DNA of 64,000 nt from the NCBI RefSeq assembly GCF_050496765.1, contig NZ_JBNWEO010000018.1:315403-379402 (forward strand), written 5' to 3'. Each line of letters begins with the position of its first letter. The stretch's first letter is position 1. This DNA is from JAEVLT01 sp050496765 (GTDB lineage Bacteria > Bacillota > Bacilli > Bacillales > Cytobacillaceae). The position numbers were made by a program, and so were the translations under genes. The notes beneath the pieces were generated by a model. It made no database searches. It saw only the letters and a program-made list of their open reading frames with translations, and was not told where the DNA came from. Shown here piece by piece: positions 24,598 to 33,011 of this stretch.

Positions 24598-25659
24598 GTG
24601 GAAAAATTACAGAAATTAAGATCGAGTTTTGCAAGTGCGGGAATTGACGGCCTTCTTGTTACAAGTGCCTATAACCGCCGCTATATTTCAGGCTTTACAG
24701 GAACTTCAGGTGTTGTATTAATCAGCGGCGAACGTGCTCTTTTTATCACCGATTTCCGGTATGTGGAACAGGCAGCAAAACAATGCCAGGGATTTGAAAT
24801 TGTCCAGCATACTGGACCGATTATCGACGAAGTGGCAGCACAGGTAAAGAATCTGGGTATCCAAAAGCTTGGCTTTGAAGAGGAGTATGTGACGTTTTCT
24901 GCATACAAAGCCTACGAAAAAGCTGTAAAGGCAGAACTGGTTCCTGTTTCGGGATTAATTGAAAAGTTACGCTTGATAAAGAACGATGCAGAGATTAAGA
25001 TATTAAAGGAAGCAGCAGACATTGCGGACGCTGCATTTAAGCATATCATCGAATTCATTCGCCCAGGAATAACAGAACTGGAAGTTGCGAATGAACTCGA
25101 GTTCTTTATGAGGAAAGCGGGTGCAGCATCTTCGTCATTTGATACGATTGTCGCCTCCGGTCTTCGGTCTGCCCTCCCACACGGAGTAGCAAGTGACAAA
25201 GTCATTGAAACGGGGGATTTTGTTACCCTTGACTACGGTGCTTATTACAAAGGCTATGTTTCAGACATTACACGAACGGTTTCTGTCGGCCATCCCGATG
25301 ATAAGCTAAAAGAGATTTATGCGATCGTCCTGGAAGCCCAGCTGCGTGGAATGGCAGGTATTAAGCCGGGAATGACAGGAAAGGAAGCTGACGCCCTAAC
25401 ACGCGATTTGATTGTTGAAAAAGGTTATGGCGATTATTTTGGCCATTCAACCGGACACGGCATTGGTCTTGAAGTTCACGAAGGACCAGCGTTGTCTGTT
25501 CGTTCTGATACAGTTTTAGTGCCTGGAATGGTCGTAACATGTGAGCCGGGAATATATATTCCAGGTTTAGGCGGAGTACGAATCGAGGATGATACACTGA
25601 TCACGGCGGATCATAATGTAGCGCTTACCCATTCAACGAAAGAACTTATTATTTTGTAA
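24598..25659 (+). CDS. yqhT: M24-family Xaa-Pro aminopeptidase-like protein (YqhT)
   Basis: A 353-residue peptidase of the pita-bread fold. The N-terminal creatinase-like domain (residues 1-120) contains YNRRYISGFTGTSGVVL; the C-terminal M24 domain carries the metal ligands in FVTLDYGAYYKGYVSDITRT (two Asp), GHSTGHGIGLEVHE (His), TCEPGIYI (Glu) and VRIEDD (Glu). It is therefore an intact two-metal enzyme that probably removes residues ahead of proline. I chose GTG 24598 because AAAGGAG lies 9 bases upstream; an earlier TTG at 24574 has none. It lies 21 bases before efp, whose product is needed for translating polyproline. Confidence 0.9.
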   Translation: MEKLQKLRSSFASAGIDGLLVTSAYNRRYISGFTGTSGVVLISGERALFITDFRYVEQAAKQCQGFEIVQHTGPIIDEVAAQVKNLGIQKLGFEEEYVTFSAYKAYEKAVKAELVPVSGLIEKLRLIKNDAEIKILKEAADIADAAFKHIIEFIRPGITELEVANELEFFMRKAGAASSSFDTIVASGLRSALPHGVASDKVIETGDFVTLDYGAYYKGYVSDITRTVSVGHPDDKLKEIYAIVLEAQLRGMAGIKPGMTGKEADALTRDLIVEKGYGDYFGHSTGHGIGLEVHEGPALSVRSDTVLVPGMVVTCEPGIYIPGLGGVRIEDDTLITADHNVALTHSTKELIIL

Positions 25660-25680
25660 TGTACTAGGAGGATATAGTGG

Positions 25681-26238
25681 ATGATCTCAGTAAATGATTT
25701 TCGTACAGGACTTACAATCGAGGTAGACGGCGGTATTTGGCGCGTCTTGGATTTCCAACACGTCAAGCCGGGAAAGGGAGCAGCGTTTGTCCGCTCAAAG
25801 CTTCGCAACCTTCGTACCGGAGCCATTCAGGAAAAAACGTTTCGTGCCGGTGAAAAAGTTGCCAAAGCGCAAATTGATAACCGTAGAATGCAATATTTAT
25901 ATGCAAATGGCGACCAACATGTGTTTATGGATAATGAATCATATGAACAGATTGAACTTCCAGCAGCAAATATTGAATATGAATTGAAATTCTTAAAGGA
26001 AAACATGGAAGTATCCATTATGATGTACCAAGGAGAAACATTGGGCGTTGAACTTCCAAACACTGTTGAACTCGAAGTAACGGAAACAGAACCAGGAATT
26101 AAAGGCGATACTGCATCTGGAGGCACAAAGCCGGCTACACTTGAAACAGGACTTGTAGTTCAAGTGCCTTTCTTTGTCAACCAAGGAGACCGTTTGATCA
26201 TTAACACAACAGATGGAACATATGTATCGCGTGCATAA
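25681..26238 (+). CDS. efp: Translation elongation factor P
   Basis: A 185-residue three-domain EF-P. It begins MISVNDFRTGLTIEVDGGIW, has the modification-loop region KPGKGAAFVRSKLRN with the lysine at about residue 32, and ends with the OB-fold domain and the signature around GDTASGGTKPATLETG. It binds ribosomes stalled on consecutive prolines and promotes peptide bond formation. Modification in Bacillus is by 5-aminopentanol addition to that lysine. The ATG at 25681 follows AGGAGGATATAGTGG. A strong terminator follows. Confidence 0.98.
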   Translation: MISVNDFRTGLTIEVDGGIWRVLDFQHVKPGKGAAFVRSKLRNLRTGAIQEKTFRAGEKVAKAQIDNRRMQYLYANGDQHVFMDNESYEQIELPAANIEYELKFLKENMEVSIMMYQGETLGVELPNTVELEVTETEPGIKGDTASGGTKPATLETGLVVQVPFFVNQGDRLIINTTDGTYVSRA

Positions 26239-26245
26239 CTTTTTT

Positions 26246-26283
26246 AGACCCAATTCGTTTAACAAGCGAATGGGGTCTTTTTG
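26246..26283 (+). terminator. Terminator after efp
   Basis: AGACCCAATTCG pairs with CGAATGGGGTCT with one wobble, followed by TTTTTG. Confidence 0.88.
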
Positions 26284-26329
26284 ATTTATCCAACGGCACA
26301 AACCGAACAAGTAGTTGTGAATTTTATTC

Positions 26330-26995
26330 TTAAATCTTGTAAAAAAATTTTGCAGTAACGGCTGCTTTGATTATCAATTGGCCTGGTTCGATTTGAGTGG
26401 AGACTGCTCCTTTCACATATGAGCCGGGCTGGGTAATGACCGGACTTCCTGCCGTTCCCGTTTCTTTCACAGCGATGGGAACAGGATTTACATGTACTTT
26501 TAAAGCGGCGGAAATTGCCGTCGCTTTTTGCACAGCGTTTTTTACTGCAGCTGTCAGTGCTTGTTGATAGATGGACTCATTATTTTTAGACATAAATTGA
26601 ACATTTGCTACATAGTTTGCACCGTGTTGAACAGCTGTATCAATTACCTCACCAATCCTATTTAAGTCGTCTATTTTGATTTGCAAAAGATGCGTTACTT
26701 TGTAACCAAGAAAGATCTGTTTACCATTTTCGAAATCATACTCAGAGTCAACTCGGTAGTCAAAAGTTTGCAGTTGATTTTTTGAGATTGCAAATTTGGT
26801 TAGCGATTGAATCACCTTTGTTATCACAGTGGCATTTTCTTGCTGCGCTTGCAGCACTGTCTTCCCTTCCGAAATCACACCCAAATGAATCGAGGCCAGA
26901 TTTGGAGCAACAACCACTTCTGCTTCACCTGCCACCACAAGTAAAAAATCCCCTGGAATATCCTTTTTACCTCTGAAAGAATACGCCTGAAACAT
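26330..26995 (-). CDS. SIMPL-domain (DUF541) protein
   Basis: About 221 residues matching the SIMPL/DUF541 family. VAGEAEVVVAPNLASIHLGV near the N-terminus, VIQSLTKFAISKNQLQT, the YKVTHLLQIKI strand and the central QALTAAVKNAVQKATAIS helix are all characteristic. No signal peptide is visible, so it is probably cytoplasmic. Family members have been tied to outer-membrane, stress or signalling roles, but no biochemical activity is settled. I chose ATG 26995 because GGGGAGATCGTT precedes it; an earlier ATG at 27016 is weaker. It lies where B. subtilis has yqhV and is divergent from the spoIIIA operon. Confidence 0.78.
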   Translation of the reverse strand: MFQAYSFRGKKDIPGDFLLVVAGEAEVVVAPNLASIHLGVISEGKTVLQAQQENATVITKVIQSLTKFAISKNQLQTFDYRVDSEYDFENGKQIFLGYKVTHLLQIKIDDLNRIGEVIDTAVQHGANYVANVQFMSKNNESIYQQALTAAVKNAVQKATAISAALKVHVNPVPIAVKETGTAGSPVITQPGSYVKGAVSTQIEPGQLIIKAAVTAKFFYKI

Positions 26996-27055
26996 AACGA
27001 TCTCCCCTTTATTCAAAAAGAATGGGTTTCCAACCTAGTTCCTTCTCTTTAAAAG

Positions 27056-27083
27056 TCATATTGTCTAGCGGCGAGCATACATT
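27056..27083 (+). promoter_or_regulatory. Sigma-E-type promoter of the spoIIIA operon
   Basis: TCATATT (27056-27062) and CATACATT (27076-27083) fit the mother-cell sigma-E consensus (KMATATT, about 14 bases, CATACAHT) with a 13-base spacer, 37 bases before the spoIIIAA start. This operon is known to be sigma-E controlled in B. subtilis. Confidence 0.8.
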
Positions 27084-27119
27084 TTAACTAATGAGACAAG
27101 CAACAGAGGAGGTGCTCAT

Positions 27120-28043
27120 TTGGAATCCATTCTGTCTATTTTACCTAAAACAATTGCCGAACAAATAAAGCAAATTCCTCCTTTTTTACAAGATGAAATA
27201 GAAGAAATACGAATCCGTATGAATCGGCCGATTGAAATTGCCGTTAACGGGAAGCCTAGATATTTATCATATGTGATTCAACCTGAAGATGCCTTTCATT
27301 TAATGAACAAAATCAGCCATTTTTCCATTTACACGCTTGAAGAAGAGCTGAAACGGGGTTATATTACCGTTTCTGGCGGCCACCGAATTGGTCTTGCCGG
27401 AAAAGTGATTTTGGAAAATGGATGTGTAAAGGCAATTCGTGATATTTCTTCTTTTAATATCCGAATTGCACGGGAAAAGATTGGGATTGCAGATGGCATT
27501 CTTCCCTTTCTTGTAAAAGAGAATTTGATGCATACAATGATTATTGGTCCGCCGCAAACAGGAAAAACAACCCTTTTACGAGATATTGCTAGAAGTCTCT
27601 CGATGGGAGAGGAAAAAAACAGCATACCCGCCCTTAAGGTTGGAATCGTTGATGAGCGTTCCGAAATCGCCGGATGTGTAAATGGCGTTCCCCAATTGAC
27701 CTTTGGTTACCGAATCGATGTATTGGATGCCTGCCCAAAGGCAGAAGGAATGATGATGATGATTCGTTCAATGAGTCCAGATGTGTTGATAGTGGACGAG
27801 ATTGGCCGCAAAGAGGATACGGAGGCAATCTTGGAGGCGGTGCATGCAGGAATTAAACTAATTATCACGATTCATGGAAATAGCCTTAACGATATCCGTA
27901 AGCGCCCATCTGTAAAGGAAATTCTGGATCAGGAGATTTTCCAGCGTTTCGTTGTTTTGACGCGCAAAAAAGGCCCGGGAACGATTGCCGATATTTTGGA
28001 TCATCACGGCAAAGAGTTGTACCCGAAAAGGAGCGTGATTTAA
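27120..28043 (+). CDS. spoIIIAA: Stage III sporulation protein AA (ATPase)
   Basis: A 307-residue secretion-type ATPase of the SpoIIIA-SpoIIQ channel that links mother cell and forespore after engulfment. The Walker A motif GPPQTGKTTLLRD is near residue 145, Walker B is DVLIVDEIGRKED and AGIKLIITIHGNS follows. Start is TTG at 27120 behind GGAGGTGCTCA. It is the first of eight genes packed tightly from 27120 to 32273. Confidence 0.96.
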   Translation: MESILSILPKTIAEQIKQIPPFLQDEIEEIRIRMNRPIEIAVNGKPRYLSYVIQPEDAFHLMNKISHFSIYTLEEELKRGYITVSGGHRIGLAGKVILENGCVKAIRDISSFNIRIAREKIGIADGILPFLVKENLMHTMIIGPPQTGKTTLLRDIARSLSMGEEKNSIPALKVGIVDERSEIAGCVNGVPQLTFGYRIDVLDACPKAEGMMMMIRSMSPDVLIVDEIGRKEDTEAILEAVHAGIKLIITIHGNSLNDIRKRPSVKEILDQEIFQRFVVLTRKKGPGTIADILDHHGKELYPKRSVI

Positions 28044-28559
28044 ATGCTGAAGCTGTTGGGCGCTGCATTTATCCTGGCGGCGACGACATGGACAGGGTTT
28101 GAAGCATCAAGGCGGTTTAGCGATCGTCCCAAACAGCTCCGCCTGTTAAAATCGGCCTTGCAATCACTCGAGGCGGAAATAATGTATGGACATACACCGC
28201 TGCATGAAGCTGCCAGAAGGCTCGCAGAACAGCTGCCAAACCCTCTGTCAACCCTTTTTGAGACGTTTTCGAAAAACTTGACTGACACGGAAACAACGGT
28301 GAAAGAAGCCTGGGAAGCAAGCTTAAAAAATGTATGGAAGCTAACAGCATTAAAACAAGGAGAATTTGAAATCATGAAGCAATTTGGAGAAACGCTGGGG
28401 CGCCATGATCGCTTTTCCCAACAAAAACAAATCATTCTCACCCTTACCCATCTGGAAAGGGAGGAAGCGGATGCCCGTGATAAGCAGGCAAAGTATGAAA
28501 AGATGGTAAAAAGCCTTGGCCTTTTGGCAGGCTTGTTATTGGTGATTATTTTATTTTAG
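28044..28559 (+). CDS. spoIIIAB: Stage III sporulation protein AB
   Basis: A 171-residue GspF-like membrane subunit of the SpoIIIA complex with hydrophobic ends (residues 1-18 and 155-171, LGLLAGLLLVIILF) and a long helical middle containing KSALQSLEAEIMYGHTPL. The ATG directly follows the spoIIIAA stop. It is thought to pair with the SpoIIIAA ATPase. Confidence 0.95.
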   Translation: MLKLLGAAFILAATTWTGFEASRRFSDRPKQLRLLKSALQSLEAEIMYGHTPLHEAARRLAEQLPNPLSTLFETFSKNLTDTETTVKEAWEASLKNVWKLTALKQGEFEIMKQFGETLGRHDRFSQQKQIILTLTHLEREEADARDKQAKYEKMVKSLGLLAGLLLVIILF

Positions 28560-28570
28560 GGGGAAAAGCA

Positions 28571-28774
28571 ATGGGTTTGGATGTCGATATTATCTTTAAA
28601 ATTGCCGGAGTCGGGATTGTCGTTGCCTTTTTGCATACGGTTCTTGATCAAGTAGGTAAAAAAGAGTATGCCCAGTGGGTGACCTTGTTCGGCTTCATTT
28701 ATATTTTGTTTCAAGTTGCTACCATTGTAGATGATCTTTTTCAGAAAATAAAATCTGTTTTTTTATTTCAATAG
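28571..28774 (+). CDS. spoIIIAC: Stage III sporulation protein AC
   Basis: A 67-residue protein with two membrane helices (about residues 6-26 and 40-58) around QVGKKEYAQWVTLFGFIYIL. It is a small membrane component of the SpoIIIA channel. ATG at 28571 follows GGGGGAAAAGC, 11 bases after spoIIIAB. Confidence 0.95.
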   Translation: MGLDVDIIFKIAGVGIVVAFLHTVLDQVGKKEYAQWVTLFGFIYILFQVATIVDDLFQKIKSVFLFQ

Positions 28775-28784
28775 AAAGGGGGGC

Positions 28785-29180
28785 TTGGCGATTGAAATCA
28801 TCAAAATAGTCGGATTGGCTCTTATAGCCACCTTTCTTGCTCTCATTCTTAAAGAACAAAAACCTAATTTTGCTTTCTTGTTAATTGTATTTGTCGGCTG
28901 TGTCATCTTTCTGTTTCTCGTTGATAAAATTTCGGAGATTATCAATATGATTGAGAAACTGGCTACAGACGCCAAAGTAAACATGGTGTACGTAGAAACC
29001 ATTTTAAAAATTATCGGGATTGCCTATATTGCGGAATTTGCTGCGCAAATAACTAAAGATGCCGGGCAGGGAGCAATTGCTTCCAAAATAGAGCTTGCAG
29101 GGAAAATTATTATTCTTGCAATGGCGATTCCAATTTTAACAGTCCTAATTGAAACGATTATGAAACTGATTCCAAGCTAA
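28785..29180 (+). CDS. spoIIIAD: Stage III sporulation protein AD
   Basis: A 131-residue membrane protein with about four hydrophobic stretches; AKVNMVYVETILKIIGIAYI and EFAAQITKDAGQGAIASKIE are typical of the family. Its related N-terminal half resembles SpoIIIAC. The start is TTG at 28785 behind AAAGGGGGGC. Confidence 0.95.
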   Translation: MAIEIIKIVGLALIATFLALILKEQKPNFAFLLIVFVGCVIFLFLVDKISEIINMIEKLATDAKVNMVYVETILKIIGIAYIAEFAAQITKDAGQGAIASKIELAGKIIILAMAIPILTVLIETIMKLIPS

Positions 29181-29208
29181 TCTAGTTCAAATGAGGTGAA
29201 GCACCAGA

Positions 29209-30408
29209 ATGAGGCAGAAGCTACGGTTTATACCAATGATTGTTCTAATGTTGCTTTTTTTATTTGATCTAAATGTCCAAGCTTCCGGAGATACACAAAA
29301 TGCTTCAACTCCTCTTTCACCGACGGAATTGGTCGATAACCAGCTGAAAACGATGGATTTAACGGATTTAAAAAAATACTGGGAAGATGTCACAAGCAAG
29401 TATGGCGGTTTTCTTCCTGAAAGCCAAAAAGGAAGTCTTTATGATTTTCTCAAAGGAGAGAAAAAGTTTTCCTTTCAGCAATGGTCACAGGCGTTATTGA
29501 AATTTGCCTTTCAGGAATTTATTGCAAACGGCAAACTTCTTGGGTCATTGATCATGCTGACGATTTTCAGCCTGTTTCTGCAGTCATTGCAAAATGCCTT
29601 TGAAAAAAGTACAGTCAGCAAAGTGGCCTATGCAATCGTTTTTATGGTGCTCGTGATTCTAGCACTCAACAGTTTCCATGTCGCCATTACCTATGCAAAT
29701 GAAACGATTGGAACGATGATTTCGTTCGTACTTGCGCTTATTCCATTACTGCTTGCCATCATGGCTGCCTCTGGAGGAGTGGTATCCGCTGCCTTTTTTC
29801 ATCCGGTCATTTTATTTTTAATGAATACAAGCGGTGTCTTGATGCAGTATGTGATTTTGCCGCTGCTCTTTCTTGCCGCATTATTAAGCATTGTTAGTAC
29901 CTTATCTGAAAATTATAAAGTAACCCAGCTCGCCCAACTGTTACGCAATTGGAGCATCGGGCTGATGGGACTTTTCTTGACGGTATTTCTTGGTGTTATT
30001 TCTGTACAAGGGGCTTCAACCGCTGTTGCAGATGGGGTGACGATTCGAACAGCAAAATTTGTTACCGGGAATTTTATTCCGGTTATTGGCCGAATGTTTA
30101 CAGATGCAACCGATACGGTTGTAAGCGCATCGGCTCTTTTGAAAAATACAATCGGGATTGCAGGGGTGGCTATTTTGCTGATCATTGTTGCCTTCCCGGC
30201 AATCAAAATTTTAATGATTGCGTTCATTTATAAATTTGTCGCAGCCATTTTGCAGCCACTTGGCGGCGGTTCGATCATTTCCTGCCTCGATATTATTTCG
30301 AAAAGTGTTATTTATGTTTTTGCCGCACTTGGCATTGTATCTCTCATGTTTTTTTTAACTATTACTGTCATTGTTGCCGCAGGGAATTTAACGATCATGA
30401 TGAGGTAG
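29209..30408 (+). CDS. spoIIIAE: Stage III sporulation protein AE
   Basis: A 399-residue polytopic membrane protein with a probable signal peptide (residues 1-27, ending before SGDTQNAS) and about eight helices, including AYAIVFMVLVILALNSFHVAI and ILLIIVAFPAIKILMIAFIY. It is a core membrane subunit of the feeding-tube channel. ATG at 29209 follows TGAGGTGAAGC. Confidence 0.95.
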   Translation: MRQKLRFIPMIVLMLLFLFDLNVQASGDTQNASTPLSPTELVDNQLKTMDLTDLKKYWEDVTSKYGGFLPESQKGSLYDFLKGEKKFSFQQWSQALLKFAFQEFIANGKLLGSLIMLTIFSLFLQSLQNAFEKSTVSKVAYAIVFMVLVILALNSFHVAITYANETIGTMISFVLALIPLLLAIMAASGGVVSAAFFHPVILFLMNTSGVLMQYVILPLLFLAALLSIVSTLSENYKVTQLAQLLRNWSIGLMGLFLTVFLGVISVQGASTAVADGVTIRTAKFVTGNFIPVIGRMFTDATDTVVSASALLKNTIGIAGVAILLIIVAFPAIKILMIAFIYKFVAAILQPLGGGSIISCLDIISKSVIYVFAALGIVSLMFFLTITVIVAAGNLTIMMR

Positions 30409-30417
30409 GGGATAGGG

Positions 30418-31047
30418 ATGTCCTTTTTAATCGAATGGGTAACCAATATTATTTTGTTTATATTGCTGGCCACCGTTATTGATATGCTTCTGCCCAATTC
30501 AAGTCTGCAGAAATATGTAAAGATGGTTGTCGGCCTGCTATTGATTGCGATTATTTTAGCGCCAATTCTCAAATTAATTTCATCTGACTTTGAAACGGCT
30601 CTTTCATCTTTTCCTTCATATCAAAATCAAAGTGATAAAAATATAAAAAATGATATTGAATTGAAGAAAAAAGAAATACAAGCTGGGGAGCGTGCATATA
30701 TTTTAGAACAAATGGCTGTCCAACTAAAAAAGGATGTCGCAGAGGAGTTGATGAAACAATACGGATTGGAAATAACGAAGATTAACCTAATTCCTGATGA
30801 AAACAGTCAAAAAACATTTCCGGAAAACCTTCAGAAGGTTTCGGTTCTATTAAAACAACCAGACAGCAAAGTGAACGCGGTTGAAGCAGTAGCACCCGTC
30901 ATCATCAACACGAATAAACCTCTTTCATCAACAGATCAAACAGAGGATTCAAAACAAATTGCCGCATTTCTTTCGAATAAATGGAAAGTGAAGGAAACAA
31001 CAATTGAAGTTTTGATCGAAGGGGGGAAAAATAAGCAGAATGGATGA
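30418..31047 (+). CDS. spoIIIAF: Stage III sporulation protein AF
   Basis: A 209-residue protein with two N-terminal membrane helices (about residues 8-25 and 35-56) followed by a soluble ring-building-motif-like domain of about 150 residues in the intermembrane space. Its end overlaps spoIIIAG by 8 bases. ATG at 30418 follows GGGGATAGGG. Confidence 0.95.
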   Translation: MSFLIEWVTNIILFILLATVIDMLLPNSSLQKYVKMVVGLLLIAIILAPILKLISSDFETALSSFPSYQNQSDKNIKNDIELKKKEIQAGERAYILEQMAVQLKKDVAEELMKQYGLEITKINLIPDENSQKTFPENLQKVSVLLKQPDSKVNAVEAVAPVIINTNKPLSSTDQTEDSKQIAAFLSNKWKVKETTIEVLIEGGKNKQNG

Positions 31048-31690
31048 TCAACAAGGACCATTTTCAAAGATTAAAAAGTGGCTTTCCAACCCGGAAAAAC
31101 CGAATAAAAAATCAGGAAAATACCAATATATGATTCTTGTTTTACTGATTGGCGCGGCTTTTATGCTGGCAAGCAATATTCTTTTTAAAAAACAGGCGGC
31201 AGCACCTGCTCTCCCAGCAGCTAAAACGACTTCTGCTAGTCCGAGTGATGTTCCGGCGTTTGGCATTAGCAAAAATTCAGGCGATAAATCCATTGCCGAT
31301 TATGAGCATGAATATGAGACGCAAATGAAAGATGCACTTGATGAAATGCTAGGCGTAAAGGATGTCAAAGTGGTTGTAACGATTGATTCAACGGAAGCCA
31401 AAGTCTATGAAAAGGATCGGGTATCCAAAAATCAAACAACGGTTGAGACAGACCCGCAAGGAGGACAGCGGAAAGTTGAAGATCAATCGGTTGACGAAAA
31501 GGTTGTCATTATCCGCAATGGTGATAAGGAAGTGCCAATTGTTGTACAAACGAAAAAGCCAAAAATCCGCGGTGTGCTTGTTGTCGCCCGGGGAGCAGAA
31601 AACATTCAAGTGAAAAAGTCGATTGTTGACGCAGTTACGAGAGCACTAGACGTTCCAAGTTTTCGCGTTGCGGTAGTGCCTAAAAATTAA
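31040..31690 (+). CDS. spoIIIAG: Stage III sporulation protein AG
   Basis: A 216-residue protein with a short basic cytoplasmic start, one membrane helix at about residues 28-47 (YQYMILVLLIGAAFMLASNI) and an extracellular ring-forming domain ending PSFRVAVVPKN. SpoIIIAG assembles a large ring between the two sporulation membranes. Its start overlaps spoIIIAF. Confidence 0.95.
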   Translation: MDDQQGPFSKIKKWLSNPEKPNKKSGKYQYMILVLLIGAAFMLASNILFKKQAAAPALPAAKTTSASPSDVPAFGISKNSGDKSIADYEHEYETQMKDALDEMLGVKDVKVVVTIDSTEAKVYEKDRVSKNQTTVETDPQGGQRKVEDQSVDEKVVIIRNGDKEVPIVVQTKKPKIRGVLVVARGAENIQVKKSIVDAVTRALDVPSFRVAVVPKN

Positions 31691-31706
31691 AAGGGGGAAT
31701 TTGTCC

Positions 31707-32273
31707 ATGCTATTGAAAAAACAAACGGTTTGGTTATTAACGATGCTTAGTCTTGTAGTGGTCTTGTCAGTCTATTATATTACAACACCACCGCAAAAAG
31801 GAAATGACCTCGCTTCTGTGGAACAAAAAGCGAAGAAGCAATTGGATCAAAGTAAGGCAGCCACAAGCAAAATTCAGGATAAGAGCGGCAAAACAGTCGT
31901 TTCCACGGTATCTGGCGATGATGCGTTTACTGCACTAAGGATGCAGCTTGATGACCAGCGCAGCCAAATGAAAGAAGAACTGCAGGCAGAAGTTGCCTCA
32001 ACCGACCTTTCTGCTGATAAACGCAGTGCAGCGATTGATCAAATGAAAAAACTGGATGAAACAGCAAAAAAAGAAGAGGTTCTAGAAACATTAATTAAAA
32101 CAATGGGTTATGAGGATGCGCTTGTTCGTGCTGATGGCGAAAATGTCAAAATCATTGTTAAATCCCAGAAAAAGCATACAGCTGCCCAAGCAAACGACAT
32201 TATCCAACTAGCTAAAAAGGAAATTGGCGAAACCAATTACGTAGCAGTAGAATTTCAACCAGCAAAACAATAA
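31707..32273 (+). CDS. spoIIIAH: Stage III sporulation protein AH
   Basis: About 188 residues: one N-terminal membrane helix (residues 6-25, TVWLLTMLSLVVVLSVYYIT), a charged linker and the YscJ-like ring domain that contacts forespore SpoIIQ (TAKKEEVLETLIKTMGYEDA). I use ATG 31707, nine bases after AAGGGGG, rather than TTG 31701. It is the last gene of the operon, before a terminator. Confidence 0.94.
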   Translation: MLLKKQTVWLLTMLSLVVVLSVYYITTPPQKGNDLASVEQKAKKQLDQSKAATSKIQDKSGKTVVSTVSGDDAFTALRMQLDDQRSQMKEELQAEVASTDLSADKRSAAIDQMKKLDETAKKEEVLETLIKTMGYEDALVRADGENVKIIVKSQKKHTAAQANDIIQLAKKEIGETNYVAVEFQPAKQ

Positions 32274-32282
32274 GAGCTAACA

Positions 32283-32316
32283 GAAAAAGAAAGCCAATTC
32301 GGCTTTCTTTTTCTGT
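32283..32316 (+). terminator. Terminator of the spoIIIA operon
   Basis: GAAAAAGAAAGCC-AATTC-GGCTTTCTTTTTC, a strong A/T-tailed hairpin just after spoIIIAH. Confidence 0.9.
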
Positions 32317-32412
32317 TTAAATTTCACTTGGAAGTTCACATTTTCTCAGAAAAATATTAAGATGAAGGAGTGTAGGCAAATGTTTTTTGGAGCATAGCAT
32401 AAAAGAACAGGA

Positions 32413-32460
32413 TTGAACTTTTGTTAAGAATTATCGTATAGTATTAATAGCTAGTAATAA
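32413..32460 (+). promoter_or_regulatory. accB promoter with FapR-like operator
   Basis: TTGAAC (32413) and TATAGT (32437) with an 18-base spacer form a plausible sigma-A promoter. Directly after it, TTAATAGCTAGTAATAA (32444-32460) matches 14 of 17 positions of the FapR operator consensus TTAGTACCTRRTACTAA and is itself nearly palindromic. FapR represses fatty-acid synthesis genes until malonyl-CoA rises. The match is from memory of the consensus. Confidence 0.6.
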
Positions 32461-32486
32461 GCATAGTGGACAAGGGGTGTAACGAA

Positions 32487-32999
32487 ATGTTAAAAGTTCA
32501 AGAAATTCGCGAATTAATAAAACTCGTAGACCAATCGAGTATTGACGAGTTTGTTTATGAACATGAAGGTTCGAAGGTAAAAATGAAGAAGAATGGACCT
32601 GTAACGGTCACAGCTGCACAACCAGTTGTACAAGCAGTCGAAAGCAGCCCGGTTCATGTTGCCCAACAGGCTCCTGTCCAGCAAGCATCTACAGCGGTGG
32701 CGCAGGAAACGGCCCAGGTTCCAAAAACAGAAACTGCTAACCAAGCCGATACGGATAACCTACATAAAATTACTTCACCAATGGTCGGCACTTTTTACGC
32801 ATCACCGTCACCTGATGCTGACGCATATGTGAAGCCAGGCTCCAAAGTTACCAAGGATTCCATTGTTTGCATCGTTGAAGCAATGAAATTATTCAATGAA
32901 ATTGAAGCCGAAGTAGACGGGGAAATCGTTGAAGTTTTAGTGAAAAATGGACAATTAGTTGAATACGGGCAGCCGTTATTTTTAGTCAAGCCTGAATAA
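32487..32999 (+). CDS. accB: Biotin carboxyl carrier protein of acetyl-CoA carboxylase
   Basis: A 170-residue BCCP: an N-terminal region (residues 1-40), a Pro/Ala/Gln-rich flexible linker (40-90) and a biotinyl domain whose biotin lysine is in VEAMKLFNE (residue 134). It carries CO2 from AccC to the carboxyltransferase to make malonyl-CoA. I use ATG 32487 behind AAGGGGTGTAACGA; seven more codons upstream are open. It lies 12 bases before accC. Confidence 0.97.
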   Translation: MLKVQEIRELIKLVDQSSIDEFVYEHEGSKVKMKKNGPVTVTAAQPVVQAVESSPVHVAQQAPVQQASTAVAQETAQVPKTETANQADTDNLHKITSPMVGTFYASPSPDADAYVKPGSKVTKDSIVCIVEAMKLFNEIEAEVDGEIVEVLVKNGQLVEYGQPLFLVKPE

Positions 33000-33011
33000 G
33001 GAGCGTAGCAG

